From an uncultured Bdellovibrionales bacterium (lineage in GTDB: Bacteria > Bdellovibrionota > FAC87 > UBA2466): DNA of 27,954 bases. Position numbers and translations under genes: made by a program. The stretch is taken from positions 1 through 27,954 of the forward strand of contig CALCZU010000129.1 of assembly GCA_937903155.1 (NCBI GenBank), given 5' to 3'. A model generated the notes under the pieces. That model saw only the letters and a list, made by a program, of their open reading frames with translations. It was not told where the DNA came from and made no database searches. Numbering within the stretch: position 1 is the first letter of the stretch; each line of letters begins with the position of its first letter. Shown piece by piece: positions 17,358-25,594 of the stretch.

Positions 17358-18596
17358 ATGCAGAATCCGGCATCTTCGAAACGCACGCTCATCCTCGTTT
17401 TCTTTACGATTTTCATTGATCTGATTGGCTTTGGAATCATCATCCCCATTCAACCCTTTTTTGCTGAAAAATTAGGAGCCTCTCCGACCGTCGTCACGAT
17501 GCTCGGGGCTTCGTTTTCGCTCATGCAATTTTTATTCGCCCATTTCTGGGGAAGGCTTTCAGACCGAATCGGAAGAAAACCGGTCATGCTTATCAGTATC
17601 GGAACGACTGCCGTGGGTTACGCAATTTTTGGTTTTGCCCATTCTCTTGAAGTTTTATTTTTCGCGCGAATGCTCGCAGGTTTCGGCTCTGCAAATATAG
17701 GCGCTGCTCAAGCCATCATTGCCGATTCCACCGATGAAAAAAATCGCGCCAAAGGAATGGGCCTCATCGGCGCCGCTTTCGGATTGGGTTTTATCTTTGG
17801 CCCTGCACTGGGAGGGCTCTTTGGTCAACTGTCTCTGTCAGCGCCTGCATTCGCCGCTGCGGCTCTTTCTTCTCTCAACTGGATCTTCGCACTTTTCTAT
17901 CTTCCTGAAACCAATCCACCCGAAAAACGAGGCAAGGCGATTCGCCATGGGTTTTCGTTGAAAGAATTAAAATACGCGGCTCGACACCTCAATGTCCCCC
18001 AACTTTTTGCGGTGTATTTTATCTATTCTGTTTCATTTTCGATGATGGAACAAAGTATCGGACTTTTTATCGCAAAAAATTGGGTTCCTCCCGCATTTGA
18101 AATCGGAATCGATATTCATGCGAAAAAGGCCGCCGAACTGACAAGCTACATGCTCATCATGGTGGGAGTGACCGCGACGATTGTTCAAGGGGGACTCATC
18201 GGACACCTTGCAAAAAGATTCGCGGAACGTAAACTTTTAATCACGGGGCTTTTTCTCATTACTCTCACGCTGATAGCGATGCCATTTATTGGGATGACTC
18301 AGATTTTTAGTTTGCTTCTCGTCAATTCCGTCTTCATGGCGATGGGAACGGGTTTCACAAACCCCTCGCTTTCGAGCCTTTTATCGCAATCAGTGGAACG
18401 GGATGAACAGGGCGCCGCCCTGGGTTTAGGCCAATCACTTTCGGGATTAGGCAGGGTTATCGGTCCTGCGATGAGCGGGGCGCTTTTTGAGTTCCATTCC
18501 GGAACTCCCTTTTGGTTTGGGGCACTTATCATGGCTGCGGCGGTGTTCGTATCGCTGAGTCTAAAGCCTGCTGCGGCAAACTTAACCAAATCCTAA
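17358..18596 (+). CDS. MFS drug efflux transporter (TetA-like DHA1 family)
   Basis: This is a 412-residue inner-membrane protein with about 12 hydrophobic helices. The N-terminal FIDLIGFGIIIPIQPFF and the loop-2 motif GRLSDRIGRKPVMLIS are typical of TetA/DHA1 proton-drug antiporters. The helix-5 motif GLGFIFGPALGG is the antiporter motif C. The export substrate cannot be told; tetracycline is not implied. The ATG at 17358 directly precedes a short hydrophilic N-terminus and a first membrane helix, but has only a weak ribosome site. Its last codons overlap the presumed Pho box of the next operon. Confidence 0.9.
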   Translation: MQNPASSKRTLILVFFTIFIDLIGFGIIIPIQPFFAEKLGASPTVVTMLGASFSLMQFLFAHFWGRLSDRIGRKPVMLISIGTTAVGYAIFGFAHSLEVLFFARMLAGFGSANIGAAQAIIADSTDEKNRAKGMGLIGAAFGLGFIFGPALGGLFGQLSLSAPAFAAAALSSLNWIFALFYLPETNPPEKRGKAIRHGFSLKELKYAARHLNVPQLFAVYFIYSVSFSMMEQSIGLFIAKNWVPPAFEIGIDIHAKKAAELTSYMLIMVGVTATIVQGGLIGHLAKRFAERKLLITGLFLITLTLIAMPFIGMTQIFSLLLVNSVFMAMGTGFTNPSLSSLLSQSVERDEQGAALGLGQSLSGLGRVIGPAMSGALFEFHSGTPFWFGALIMAAAVFVSLSLKPAAANLTKS

Positions 18597-18624
18597 CAAA
18601 TTCCGCCCGTTTAAAGCTTATAAA
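18583..18624 (+). promoter_or_regulatory. Probable PhoB-controlled promoter of the pst-pho operon
   Basis: Two 11-bp direct repeats, TAACCAAATCC (18583-18593) and TAACAAATTCC (18594-18604), match at 9 of 11 positions. They are followed 14 bp later by TATAAA (18619-18624) as a -10 element. OmpR/PhoB-family regulators bind 11-bp direct repeats that replace the -35 box, and this spacing fits. The first unit spans the end of the MFS gene. The repeats resemble the TTAACA-type PhoP box more than the E. coli CTGTCAT box. A 17-bp exact inverted match recurs at 25601-25617. Confidence 0.6.
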
Positions 18625-18653
18625 GAGCTTGAAAATTCGAAAGGAATGACTCG

Positions 18654-19664
18654 ATGAAATCTTTAATTCTACTTGCTTCGCTTTTAGCGAGCTCTCTCAA
18701 TGCCCAAACGTTAATCAACGGAGCGGGCGCCACATTTCCATTTCCACTTTATTCAAAATGGTTTTCGGAATACCAAAAACAAAAACCCGAAGTTGCCATC
18801 AATTACCAATCCATCGGGAGCGGCGGAGGCATTCGACAATTTTCCGATAGTACGATCGACTTTGGAGCTACTGACGCTCCGATGAACGAAGAACAAATTG
18901 GAAAACTGAAAGGTCCCGCAATGCATTTTCCGACGACTCTAGGGGCGGTTGTCATTAGTTATAATCTTCCCGGAATCGGAAACGGTTTAAAGCTGACCGG
19001 TGACGTGATTGCACAGATTTATTTAGGAACGATCAAAAAGTGGGAAGATCCTAAAATTACGTCTTTAAACCCAGGAAAAAAATTGGCGGGCGACATTGTC
19101 GTTACACACCGTTCGGACGGCAGCGGAACTTCCGCGGTCTTTACGGACTACCTCGCAAAAGTCAGTCCGAGTTGGAAAGAAAAAGTCGGACAAGGCACGG
19201 CCGTCAATTGGCCTGTCGGATTAGGCGGTAAAGGGAATGAAGGCGTTGCAGGTTTGGTGAAACAAACTCCCGGAAGCATCGGTTACGTGGAATTTATTTA
19301 CGCTGAGAGCAATAAACTTCCCTATGCCTCGTTAAAAAATCAGTCCGGAAACTACGTTCTTCCTTCGACGCAATCAGTGACTGCGGCGGCGGATGCAAAT
19401 TTAAAATCGATTCCCGAAGATTTCAGAGTTTCCATTACGGACGCGAGCGGCAAAGATAGCTATCCGCTTTCGAGCTTTACCTACATCCTTGTTTATAAAA
19501 CTCAATCGGACGCTACCAAAGGAAAAATCTTGGTGGATTTTTTACGTTGGGCTGTCAAAGACGGACAAAAATTCTGCGAGCCGCTTCATTATTCGAAGTT
19601 GCCAAAGAGTCTTGTGTCAAAAATTGAGGCAAAAATCGAAACCATTGAAACGAAAAAGCTGTAA
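18654..19664 (+). CDS. pstS: Phosphate ABC transporter substrate-binding protein
   Basis: It captures inorganic phosphate in the periplasm and hands it to PstCA. It has 336 residues, with signal peptide 1-17 (MKSLILLASLLASSLNA). The start ATG 18654 lies behind AAGGAA. Family motifs are GAGATFPFPLYSKW, YQSIGSGGGIRQF, DFGATDAPM, the phosphate-binding loop RSDGSGTSAVFTDYL, and GNEGVAGLVKQTPGSIGYVE. It is the first gene of the pst-pho operon, directly downstream of the putative Pho box, and pstC starts 36 nt after it. Confidence 0.97.
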   Translation: MKSLILLASLLASSLNAQTLINGAGATFPFPLYSKWFSEYQKQKPEVAINYQSIGSGGGIRQFSDSTIDFGATDAPMNEEQIGKLKGPAMHFPTTLGAVVISYNLPGIGNGLKLTGDVIAQIYLGTIKKWEDPKITSLNPGKKLAGDIVVTHRSDGSGTSAVFTDYLAKVSPSWKEKVGQGTAVNWPVGLGGKGNEGVAGLVKQTPGSIGYVEFIYAESNKLPYASLKNQSGNYVLPSTQSVTAAADANLKSIPEDFRVSITDASGKDSYPLSSFTYILVYKTQSDATKGKILVDFLRWAVKDGQKFCEPLHYSKLPKSLVSKIEAKIETIETKKL

Positions 19665-19700
19665 GGCGATTTAAAATAGAACGGGAGCGGAATTCAATTT

Positions 19701-20726
19701 ATGAACTTACTGCAGTACTCCCCTCGAACTCACACGCCCATTGCGATTCCACAGACGACATGGCGAATCGGAAATTTAGCAACCTTTATTCGGAAACACT
19801 TGCTACAATCCCCCGGAATGAGATTTGGGGATAAATTTTTCTTATTTTTAGCAAGACTTGCCGGTTTTTCGGTGATTTTGCTTTTAGCGTTGATCTTAGT
19901 TTATCTCGTGTACGCAAGTCTTCCCGCCATTCAAAAGTTTGGGGTGAGTTTCTTGTATACGAGCACGTGGGATCCGGTTCGGGAAGTATTTGGTGCGCTG
20001 CCGGTCATTTACGGAACGCTTGTCACGTCTTTTCTCGCGCTTTTTATCGCAGGACCGATTGGGGTTGGGATTGCGCTATTCTTAAATGAACTCGCACCCA
20101 AAAGAGTTGCAATCGTTGCCGGGTTTTTGATTGAAATGCTTGCGGCCATTCCCAGCGTTGTTTTCGGTCTTTGGGGAATTTTCGTTTTAGCGCCTTTTTT
20201 GAGAGAGAGTTTTCAACCTTGGATGATCGATACCTTAGGTTTTATTCCCCTTTTCGAAGGACCGGCCTATGGAGTGGGGAAATTTGCTTCGGGGCTCATC
20301 TTAGCGCTCATGATTATTCCGACCATTTCATCGATTACCAAAGAAATCTTTAAAACAATTCCTGCCCATCAAAGAGAAGCGGCCATTGCATTGGGCGGGA
20401 CCCGCTGGGAAGTGATGAAAATTTCGGTTCTAAAAGCGTCTCGCAGCGGAATTTTTGGCGCCTTGTTTTTAGGATTAGGTCGGGCACTCGGAGAAACAAT
20501 GGCCGTGACGATGGTCATCGGAAACCGTGCGCAAATCATGCCGTCCTTATTTTCCCCGGCGCAGACTATGGCAAGCGTCATCGCCAATGAATATGCGGAA
20601 GCCACAAGCGATATTCATATGGCCGCTTTGGCTGAAGTGGGCCTCGTCCTATTCGGAGTGACGTTTCTGATTAACTTTGCGGCAAGAATTCTCATCCATC
20701 GAATGGGAAGGAGCCAAAACGCATGA
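19701..20726 (+). CDS. pstC: Phosphate ABC transporter permease PstC
   Basis: This is an inner-membrane channel subunit that pairs with PstA. It has 341 residues with about six membrane helices. Diagnostic segments are FGALPVIYGTLVTSF, LFLNELAPKR, AAIPSVVFGLWG, the EAA-type loop AAIALGGTRWEVMK, and LGLGRALGETMAVTMVIGN. The first 40 residues are a hydrophilic extension not usual in the family. An alternative ATG at 19818 (MRFGDKFF) would give a conventional length of about 302. The stop overlaps the pstA start by four bases. Confidence 0.96.
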   Translation: MNLLQYSPRTHTPIAIPQTTWRIGNLATFIRKHLLQSPGMRFGDKFFLFLARLAGFSVILLLALILVYLVYASLPAIQKFGVSFLYTSTWDPVREVFGALPVIYGTLVTSFLALFIAGPIGVGIALFLNELAPKRVAIVAGFLIEMLAAIPSVVFGLWGIFVLAPFLRESFQPWMIDTLGFIPLFEGPAYGVGKFASGLILALMIIPTISSITKEIFKTIPAHQREAAIALGGTRWEVMKISVLKASRSGIFGALFLGLGRALGETMAVTMVIGNRAQIMPSLFSPAQTMASVIANEYAEATSDIHMAALAEVGLVLFGVTFLINFAARILIHRMGRSQNA

Positions 20727-21589
20727 AAAAATCGGCTCTCTTTCAATTTGCGGAGAGAAAGTATCCGTATCGCAAATTGAAGAATGTTTTAATTCTTTCG
20801 ACACTCTACTTATCCGCAATGCTCGCCGTCACTTTTTTAGGAGCCGTTTTTGCTTATGTCGTGATGCGAGGAGTTCCCGGTTTAAGTTTGAGTTTTTTGA
20901 CAGAACTCCCGAAACCGGTCGGCGAAGAGGGCGGCGGGATGGCCAATGCTCTGCTCGGGTCGCTAGAGTTAGTTTTTCTCGCGTCCTCCCTCGGAATTGT
21001 CTGGGGCGTGATGGTCGGTGTCTATCTTTCGGAGTTTGGTCGTGAAAAGATGGCGTCGAGCGTTCGATTTGCAACTGAACTTTTGAATAGTGTTCCGTCG
21101 ATTGTGATAGGGGTCTTTGTCTACGTCATTCTCGTAAAACCGTTAAAAACATTTTCCACACTAGCGGGAGCGGTGGCATTGGGAGTTTTAATGGTGCCAA
21201 CCATTGCCCGCACGACCGAAGAAATTTTAAAAATGATGCCGGTCCATTTTCGCGAGGCAGGACTTGCATTGGGAATTCCTCGTTGGAAAGTTATTTTAAA
21301 GGTCGTTGTTCGAGGGTCCATTCCCGGAATTACGACCGGGGTGATTTTGGCGGTGGCTCGAGTGGCTGGCGAAACGGCGCCGCTACTTTTTACGGCTTTG
21401 AACAATCGATTTTGGCAATTTGGATTGTTTGAGCCGATTGCGTCTTTACCTGTACAAATTTATACCTACGCCATTTCTCCTTTCGAAGAATGGCATACGC
21501 AAGCTTGGGCGGGAGCCTTGATTCTTGTGCTCTTCGTTTTTGCGATCAACCTGTGCACCCGAGTCCTACTTGCGAAAAGGAGCCAATAG
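20723..21589 (+). CDS. pstA: Phosphate ABC transporter permease PstA
   Basis: This is the second inner-membrane permease subunit of the Pst transporter, with 288 residues and six predicted helices. ATG 20723 lies inside the ATGA overlap with pstC and behind AAGGAG at about 20708. Motifs are GGMANALLGSLELV, LNSVPSIVIG, the ATPase-contact loop AGLALGIPRWKVILK, and ARVAGETAPLLFTA. pstB begins one base after its stop. Confidence 0.96.
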   Translation: MKKSALFQFAERKYPYRKLKNVLILSTLYLSAMLAVTFLGAVFAYVVMRGVPGLSLSFLTELPKPVGEEGGGMANALLGSLELVFLASSLGIVWGVMVGVYLSEFGREKMASSVRFATELLNSVPSIVIGVFVYVILVKPLKTFSTLAGAVALGVLMVPTIARTTEEILKMMPVHFREAGLALGIPRWKVILKVVVRGSIPGITTGVILAVARVAGETAPLLFTALNNRFWQFGLFEPIASLPVQIYTYAISPFEEWHTQAWAGALILVLFVFAINLCTRVLLAKRSQ

Positions 21590-21590
21590 A

Positions 21591-22364
21591 GTGGTTGACC
21601 ATAATTCAGAACTCGTCCTAGAAACCAAAGGCCTTAAAGCTTATTTCGGCGATAATCTTGCGGTGCGTGGAGTCGATTTTAAAGTTCATTCCAACAGCGT
21701 GACTGCAATCATTGGACCTTCGGGCTGCGGTAAGTCGACGTTTATTCGCTGTTTAAACCGTTTGCATGAAGAAGTGCCGGGCGCGCGTGCCGAGGGTTCT
21801 GTCCGATTAAAAGATCAAGATATCTACGCCAAAGACATGGATCCGGTCATGGTAAGACGACAAATCGGAATGGTTTTTCAAAAGGCGAATCCCTTTCCCG
21901 GCATGACGATTTTTGAGAATGTCGTTGCGGGTTTGAAGTTAGCGGGGATTCGCAAAAAATCTTTTCTCGAGGAGACGGCCGAAAGAAGTCTGACCCATGC
22001 AGCGCTCTGGGACGAAGTGAAAAATAAATTGCACCAACCTGCGACTTCGCTTTCGGGTGGGCAGCAACAAAGACTCTGTATTGCACGAACGCTGGCCATC
22101 GATCCCCCGGTGCTTTTAATGGACGAGCCTACCAGTGCGCTCGATCCGATTTCGACTTCCAAAATTGAAGAACTGATTTTACAAATCAAAAAGCATGTCA
22201 CCATCGTGATCGTGACGCACAACATGCAGCAGGCGGCTCGGGTTTCCGATTACACTGCTTTCTTTTTACTCGGAGAACTCGTAGAATTTGACGAAACTTC
22301 AAAGATGTTCACTGTTCCGAAGGATAAGCGCACCGAACAGTACGTCACGGGGAAATTTGGTTGA
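21591..22364 (+). CDS. pstB: Phosphate ABC transporter ATP-binding protein
   Basis: This cytoplasmic ATPase powers PstCA. The frame is open from 21525, but that stretch is pstA coding sequence. GTG 21591 has AAGGAG at 21577-21582 and gives 257 residues, the same as E. coli PstB. Walker A is GPSGCGKST (42-50), the Q-loop region is GMVFQKANPFP, the signature is LSGGQQQR, Walker B is LLMDEPTSALDP, and the switch His is in VIVTHNMQQAARVSD. It overlaps phoU by four bases (TTGA). Confidence 0.97.
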   Translation: MVDHNSELVLETKGLKAYFGDNLAVRGVDFKVHSNSVTAIIGPSGCGKSTFIRCLNRLHEEVPGARAEGSVRLKDQDIYAKDMDPVMVRRQIGMVFQKANPFPGMTIFENVVAGLKLAGIRKKSFLEETAERSLTHAALWDEVKNKLHQPATSLSGGQQQRLCIARTLAIDPPVLLMDEPTSALDPISTSKIEELILQIKKHVTIVIVTHNMQQAARVSDYTAFFLLGELVEFDETSKMFTVPKDKRTEQYVTGKFG

Positions 22365-23056
22365 TTCATCGAAGACTAGACAGCGGTTTAACACAGTTGA
22401 CCGAGCTTTTGGTGCTAACGTCGCGATACGTGGAAGAGGCCGTGAGCCATTCGATTCTCGCGTGGAGAGAACGCGATTCCTCTTTCGTCGACAAAGTTCA
22501 TAAAATTGAAGAGCAGGTCAATCAAAGTCACAAGCAGATTGATGCAGAATGTTTAAAGCTTTTTCCGACGGCGCCTTTGGCAGTTGACTTACGGTTTTTA
22601 CTTTCGGCAGTAAAAATCAATACCGATCTCGAAAGAATGACCGATCAAGCGGTCAATATCGCTGATACTGCAGGTTACTATCTTCGATTTCCAACGCTGC
22701 CGCATCAAAACGAACTCTGCGAAATGGCGGATGACGTGCAATTTATGGTGAGAGAAGCGATTGAGAGTTTTATCAAAGGCGATTCGCTACTCGCAACCAA
22801 CGTCTTACGATGCGACGATAAAGTCGATAACCTGAAAGATAAGATTTTTAGAGATATTATCACGCATATTACGCATAATCCGAAAGACGCCGAGCAGGGA
22901 TTAAATGTGATTTTAATCGCTCGCAATCTCGAACGCATCGGAGATCATGCCACGAACATCGCCGAGGATGTGATTTTTACAGTGTCCGGAGAAGATATTC
23001 GTCACTCTGGAAAACAAAAAATAGCATTGGGAGATCCAAATGAAAAACGCAAATAA
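22361..23056 (+). CDS. phoU: Phosphate signalling regulator PhoU
   Basis: PhoU couples the Pst transporter to PhoR and keeps the regulon off when phosphate is plentiful. It has 231 residues. It starts at TTG 22361, whose last bases form the pstB TGA, with a GGGGA ribosome-like site upstream. It has the two three-helix-bundle repeats of the family. Their metal-binding E/DxxxD type motifs are LERMTDQAVNIAD and LERIGDHATNIAED. The final 17 bases overlap phoB. Confidence 0.95.
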   Translation: MIHRRLDSGLTQLTELLVLTSRYVEEAVSHSILAWRERDSSFVDKVHKIEEQVNQSHKQIDAECLKLFPTAPLAVDLRFLLSAVKINTDLERMTDQAVNIADTAGYYLRFPTLPHQNELCEMADDVQFMVREAIESFIKGDSLLATNVLRCDDKVDNLKDKIFRDIITHITHNPKDAEQGLNVILIARNLERIGDHATNIAEDVIFTVSGEDIRHSGKQKIALGDPNEKRK

Positions 23057-23735
23057 GGTGCTCGTAGTTGAAGATGAACACGATATTTCTGAATTGATGT
23101 GCCTGCATCTCAAACGAGACGGAATGGAAGTTGAAGCCGTCGAAAATGGCGAAGAAGCGCTCGTTCGTTTGCAAAAGTCGTCCTATCAACTTTTGATTTT
23201 GGACTGGATGTTGCCCGGAATTTCGGGAATGGAACTCTGTAAAAAACTTCGAACCGATTCGAAGTTTAAATCGACAACTCCCATTTTGATGGTGACGGCA
23301 CGTGCGCAGACTTCCGATATCGTTTTAGGGTTAGAAGTCGGAGCGGATGATTATCTGACGAAGCCCTTTGAAATTCCCGAACTTTTAGCGAGAGTCAGAG
23401 CGCTTTTGCGACGAGCGAATCTTTTACTCAATCCCGATACCAATCAAGTTCAGGTAGGTAATATTGCAATTGATGTTGAAAAACATTCGGTCACTTGCGA
23501 AGGGGAGGATGTTCTTTTAACGCCTTCCGAATTTAAACTTTTACACGCCCTCATGAAAAATTCAGGACGAGTTTTGACTCGCGAGCGTTTGATCGAACTC
23601 GTGCAAGGCGAGGGAGTCGCTGTGGTGGACCGCGCGATTGATACCCATGTTTTCGGGTTGCGTAAAAAACTAGGGAACTGCGGAAATTTAGTTGAAACCA
23701 TTCGGGGCGTGGGTTACCGAGTCAGCTACGAGTAA
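23040..23735 (+). CDS. phoB: Phosphate regulon response regulator (OmpR/PhoB family)
   Basis: This DNA-binding response regulator is phosphorylated by PhoR. It has 231 residues. The receiver domain (about 5-120) has acidic pair E11/D12, phospho-acceptor Asp55 in LILDWMLPG, switch Thr86 and Lys108 in LTKPFE. The C-terminal winged helix (about 130-231) contains LTPSEFKLLHAL and DRAIDTHVFGLRKKLG and ends GVGYRVSYE. ATG 23040 lies inside phoU, giving a 17-nt overlap. Operon context assigns PhoB rather than another OmpR-family paralogue. It probably binds the 11-bp direct repeats at 18583-18604. Confidence 0.94.
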   Translation: MKNANKVLVVEDEHDISELMCLHLKRDGMEVEAVENGEEALVRLQKSSYQLLILDWMLPGISGMELCKKLRTDSKFKSTTPILMVTARAQTSDIVLGLEVGADDYLTKPFEIPELLARVRALLRRANLLLNPDTNQVQVGNIAIDVEKHSVTCEGEDVLLTPSEFKLLHALMKNSGRVLTRERLIELVQGEGVAVVDRAIDTHVFGLRKKLGNCGNLVETIRGVGYRVSYE

Positions 23736-23741
23736 CAGATT

Positions 23742-25139
23742 TTGCAAAACGCCCAAGTTAAATTTCCTAGACGCCTTTTTATTCGAATCGTTTTATTTCA
23801 TTTGTTATCGATTGGCGTCGTTTTACTTCTCTATCGCAGTCAGAGTGAGTACGCCCCCTATCTGATGGCATTACTCGCTATGATCAGTGCCCTTTGGATC
23901 GGCTACGACACCGTTAAACCTCTGCAACGCGTTTTAAATCAGACTTTAAATCAACCCCAAGGCCCGGCGTTTCACGACGATTTGTCGCAAGAAGCTTTTG
24001 GGGAATGGTCGGAGCTCGAGTCCAATCTCGAAGGGATGAAGAAAAATCTCGAAGCAACTGCCCATAATTTGACGATGGAGCAAATTGAGCTAGATACTTT
24101 GCTAGGTGCGATTTCGGACGCGGTTTTGGCGGTCGATTTAGAAGAAGTTCCACTTTTTTATAACTCGCGACTTGAAATTATTTTAGGGGACAAAAAATTC
24201 AATCGGCAGTCGAAGCTCTGGGAAATTTTTCGCAATACTGAAGTCATTACTAGTTTTAAAAGAGCGCTCGAAAAGGGAAAAGTATGGACGACGAACGCCC
24301 TGCTTTTTCAATTGTCTTCGCAATCAAAACGCTATTTTGTTTTGTCGGTTTCGCCTTTGCGAAGACATGATGGAACGATCTACGGCGCATTAGGGATTTT
24401 TCACGATGTGACAGAACTCAAAACCGCAGAGCAGATGCGTATCGATTTCGTTGCGAATGTCTCTCACGAATTGAGAACTCCTTTGACATCCATTAAAGGC
24501 TTTACCGAAACTTTGATTTCCGATGCGAATCGCGATCCATCAGCGCTTGCTTCTTCCGAAAGTCGAGTGCATTTGGAAACGATTCAAAGAAACTCCGCAC
24601 GACTCATGAACCTACTCTCGGATCTTTTAGACCTTTCATCGATTGAATCAACGGAAATGCTTCACAAAGAGTGGCTTACAACTTCTGAAATGACCGAGAA
24701 AGCGTATCGTCAGATTCAAGAAAAGATTCAACACAAAAAACAGACTTTTCAGGCGGAATATCTGGCCGATAAAGTCTTCGCGGATCCGATGCGACTTGAG
24801 CAAGTTTTAGTCAATCTGATGGACAACGCTTCGAAGTACACTCCCGAGGGGGGTGGAATTACAGTGAGTTGGAAAGAAAAAGGCAATGATGTTGTCTTTA
24901 AATTGTCAGATACAGGGCCCGGAATTCCGATTGACGCTCAACCTAGAATTTTTGAAAGATTTTATCGCGTCGACAAATCTCGATCGCGTGATCAGGGCGG
25001 AACCGGACTGGGGCTTGCCATCGTAAAACACATTATGCAGCGACACGAGGGTGCCGTTTGGTTGGAGAGTGCTGCGGGTAAAGGCTCTACGTTCCTGTGT
25101 CGTTTTCCTCTGCCCAGTCGCCCGACTTCTCTCGACTGA
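23742..25139 (+). CDS. phoR: Phosphate regulon sensor histidine kinase
   Basis: This membrane histidine kinase acts on PhoB. It has 465 residues from TTG 23742, six bases after the phoB stop; no ATG fits. Two N-terminal membrane helices (about 12-31 and 38-55) are joined by a very short loop, so no large periplasmic sensor exists, as in E. coli PhoR. A PAS-like domain (about 115-225) follows. HisKA carries His242 in VSHELRTPLTS. HATPase motifs are NLMDNASKYTPEGG, DTGPGIP and GGTGLGLAIVKH. It senses phosphate through PhoU/PstB rather than by direct binding (known of the family). Confidence 0.95.
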   Translation: MQNAQVKFPRRLFIRIVLFHLLSIGVVLLLYRSQSEYAPYLMALLAMISALWIGYDTVKPLQRVLNQTLNQPQGPAFHDDLSQEAFGEWSELESNLEGMKKNLEATAHNLTMEQIELDTLLGAISDAVLAVDLEEVPLFYNSRLEIILGDKKFNRQSKLWEIFRNTEVITSFKRALEKGKVWTTNALLFQLSSQSKRYFVLSVSPLRRHDGTIYGALGIFHDVTELKTAEQMRIDFVANVSHELRTPLTSIKGFTETLISDANRDPSALASSESRVHLETIQRNSARLMNLLSDLLDLSSIESTEMLHKEWLTTSEMTEKAYRQIQEKIQHKKQTFQAEYLADKVFADPMRLEQVLVNLMDNASKYTPEGGGITVSWKEKGNDVVFKLSDTGPGIPIDAQPRIFERFYRVDKSRSRDQGGTGLGLAIVKHIMQRHEGAVWLESAAGKGSTFLCRFPLPSRPTSLD

Positions 25140-25153
25140 GGCCAATTCGGCTC

Positions 25154-25184
25154 TGTTCCGTTTTTTTTGAAAAATAATGGAACA
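25154..25184 (+). terminator. Possible stem-loop terminator after phoR
   Basis: TGTTCC (25154-25159) pairs with GGAACA (25179-25184). The inner T8 run and AAAAATAA can extend the stem with a wobble and a mismatch. It lies 15 nt after phoR, where the operon should end. The downstream sequence CTTTGTC has no clear T-run, so termination efficiency is uncertain. Confidence 0.35.
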
Positions 25185-25285
25185 CTTTGTCTGTGATCGT
25201 TTGAATCCTGATACCCTCGACTGAGACGCTCATAGTAAAGTTGGAAGTCGGTTGAACGGTTCAGCCACATCACAAAGGATAAAAC

Positions 25286-25510
25286 ATGAATACAACTAAA
25301 ATTGCTCAAATGTTTGTCGGTCTTGCATTTCTTGCAATGCCTGCTTTCAGCGCAAATCAACAACAACAGCAGCAGCAACAACAGCAACAACAAAATCAAA
25401 ACCAACAGCACCAGCACCATCAAGGTCATCCTGGTCAACAGCAACACCAGCACGGACAATGTCAGCACCAGCACCAAGGTCAACAAGGCCAATGTCCGCA
25501 CCAACACTAA
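25286..25510 (+). CDS. Tiny secreted Gln/His-rich protein
   Basis: The precursor has 74 residues, from ATG 25286 behind AAAGGA (25274-25279). Residues 1-23 form a signal peptide (MNTTKIAQMFVGLAFLAMPAFSA), with likely cleavage after FSA. The mature 51 residues start with Asn and 12 consecutive Gln, then GQ/HQ/QH repeats with ten His and two Cys (GQCQH and GQCPH). Such a composition could bind Cu, Ni or Zn outside the membrane or form an unstructured, aggregation-prone tail. The function is unknown. It has no homology call, but the good ribosome site and signal peptide argue that it is expressed. It lies in its own transcription context between phoR and a palindromic repeat. Confidence 0.7.
   Translation: MNTTKIAQMFVGLAFLAMPAFSANQQQQQQQQQQQQNQNQQHQHHQGHPGQQQHQHGQCQHQHQGQQGQCPHQH
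25358..25393 (+). repeat. CAA/CAG triplet microsatellite coding 12 glutamines
   Basis: This is an uninterrupted run of 12 CAR codons (CAA and CAG mixed) in the Gln/His-rich gene. Slippage would change the length by whole glutamines without shifting the frame. Confidence 0.9.
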
Positions 25511-25520
25511 TTGATTGATT

Positions 25521-25575
25521 TGTCATTGCGAGGGGCTTGTCCGACGCAGCGTCGCGAAGACTCCTCGCAATGACA
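25521..25575. repeat. Palindromic dispersed repeat, copy 3 (short form)
   Basis: The 15-nt arm 25521-25535 (TGTCATTGCGAGGGG) pairs with 25561-25575 with one mismatch. The interior contains a second perfect mini-hairpin, GACGC-A-GCGTC (25543-25553). It begins 10 nt after the Gln/His-rich gene stop. Confidence 0.9.
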
Positions 25576-25594
25576 GTGTTTCCCTTTTTTGTTT

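Noticed and set aside
21525..21590. N-terminal extension of pstB
   Set aside because: This is pstA coding sequence in another frame. GTG 21591 has AAGGAG at proper spacing and gives the family length of 257.
24992..25507. Leftward 171-codon frame with a long poly-Leu hydrophobic stretch
   Set aside because: It is the antisense of the CAA/CAG glutamine run and of the phoR 3' end. The apparent membrane helix is a by-product of the repeat, and the plus-strand gene has a signal peptide and ribosome site.
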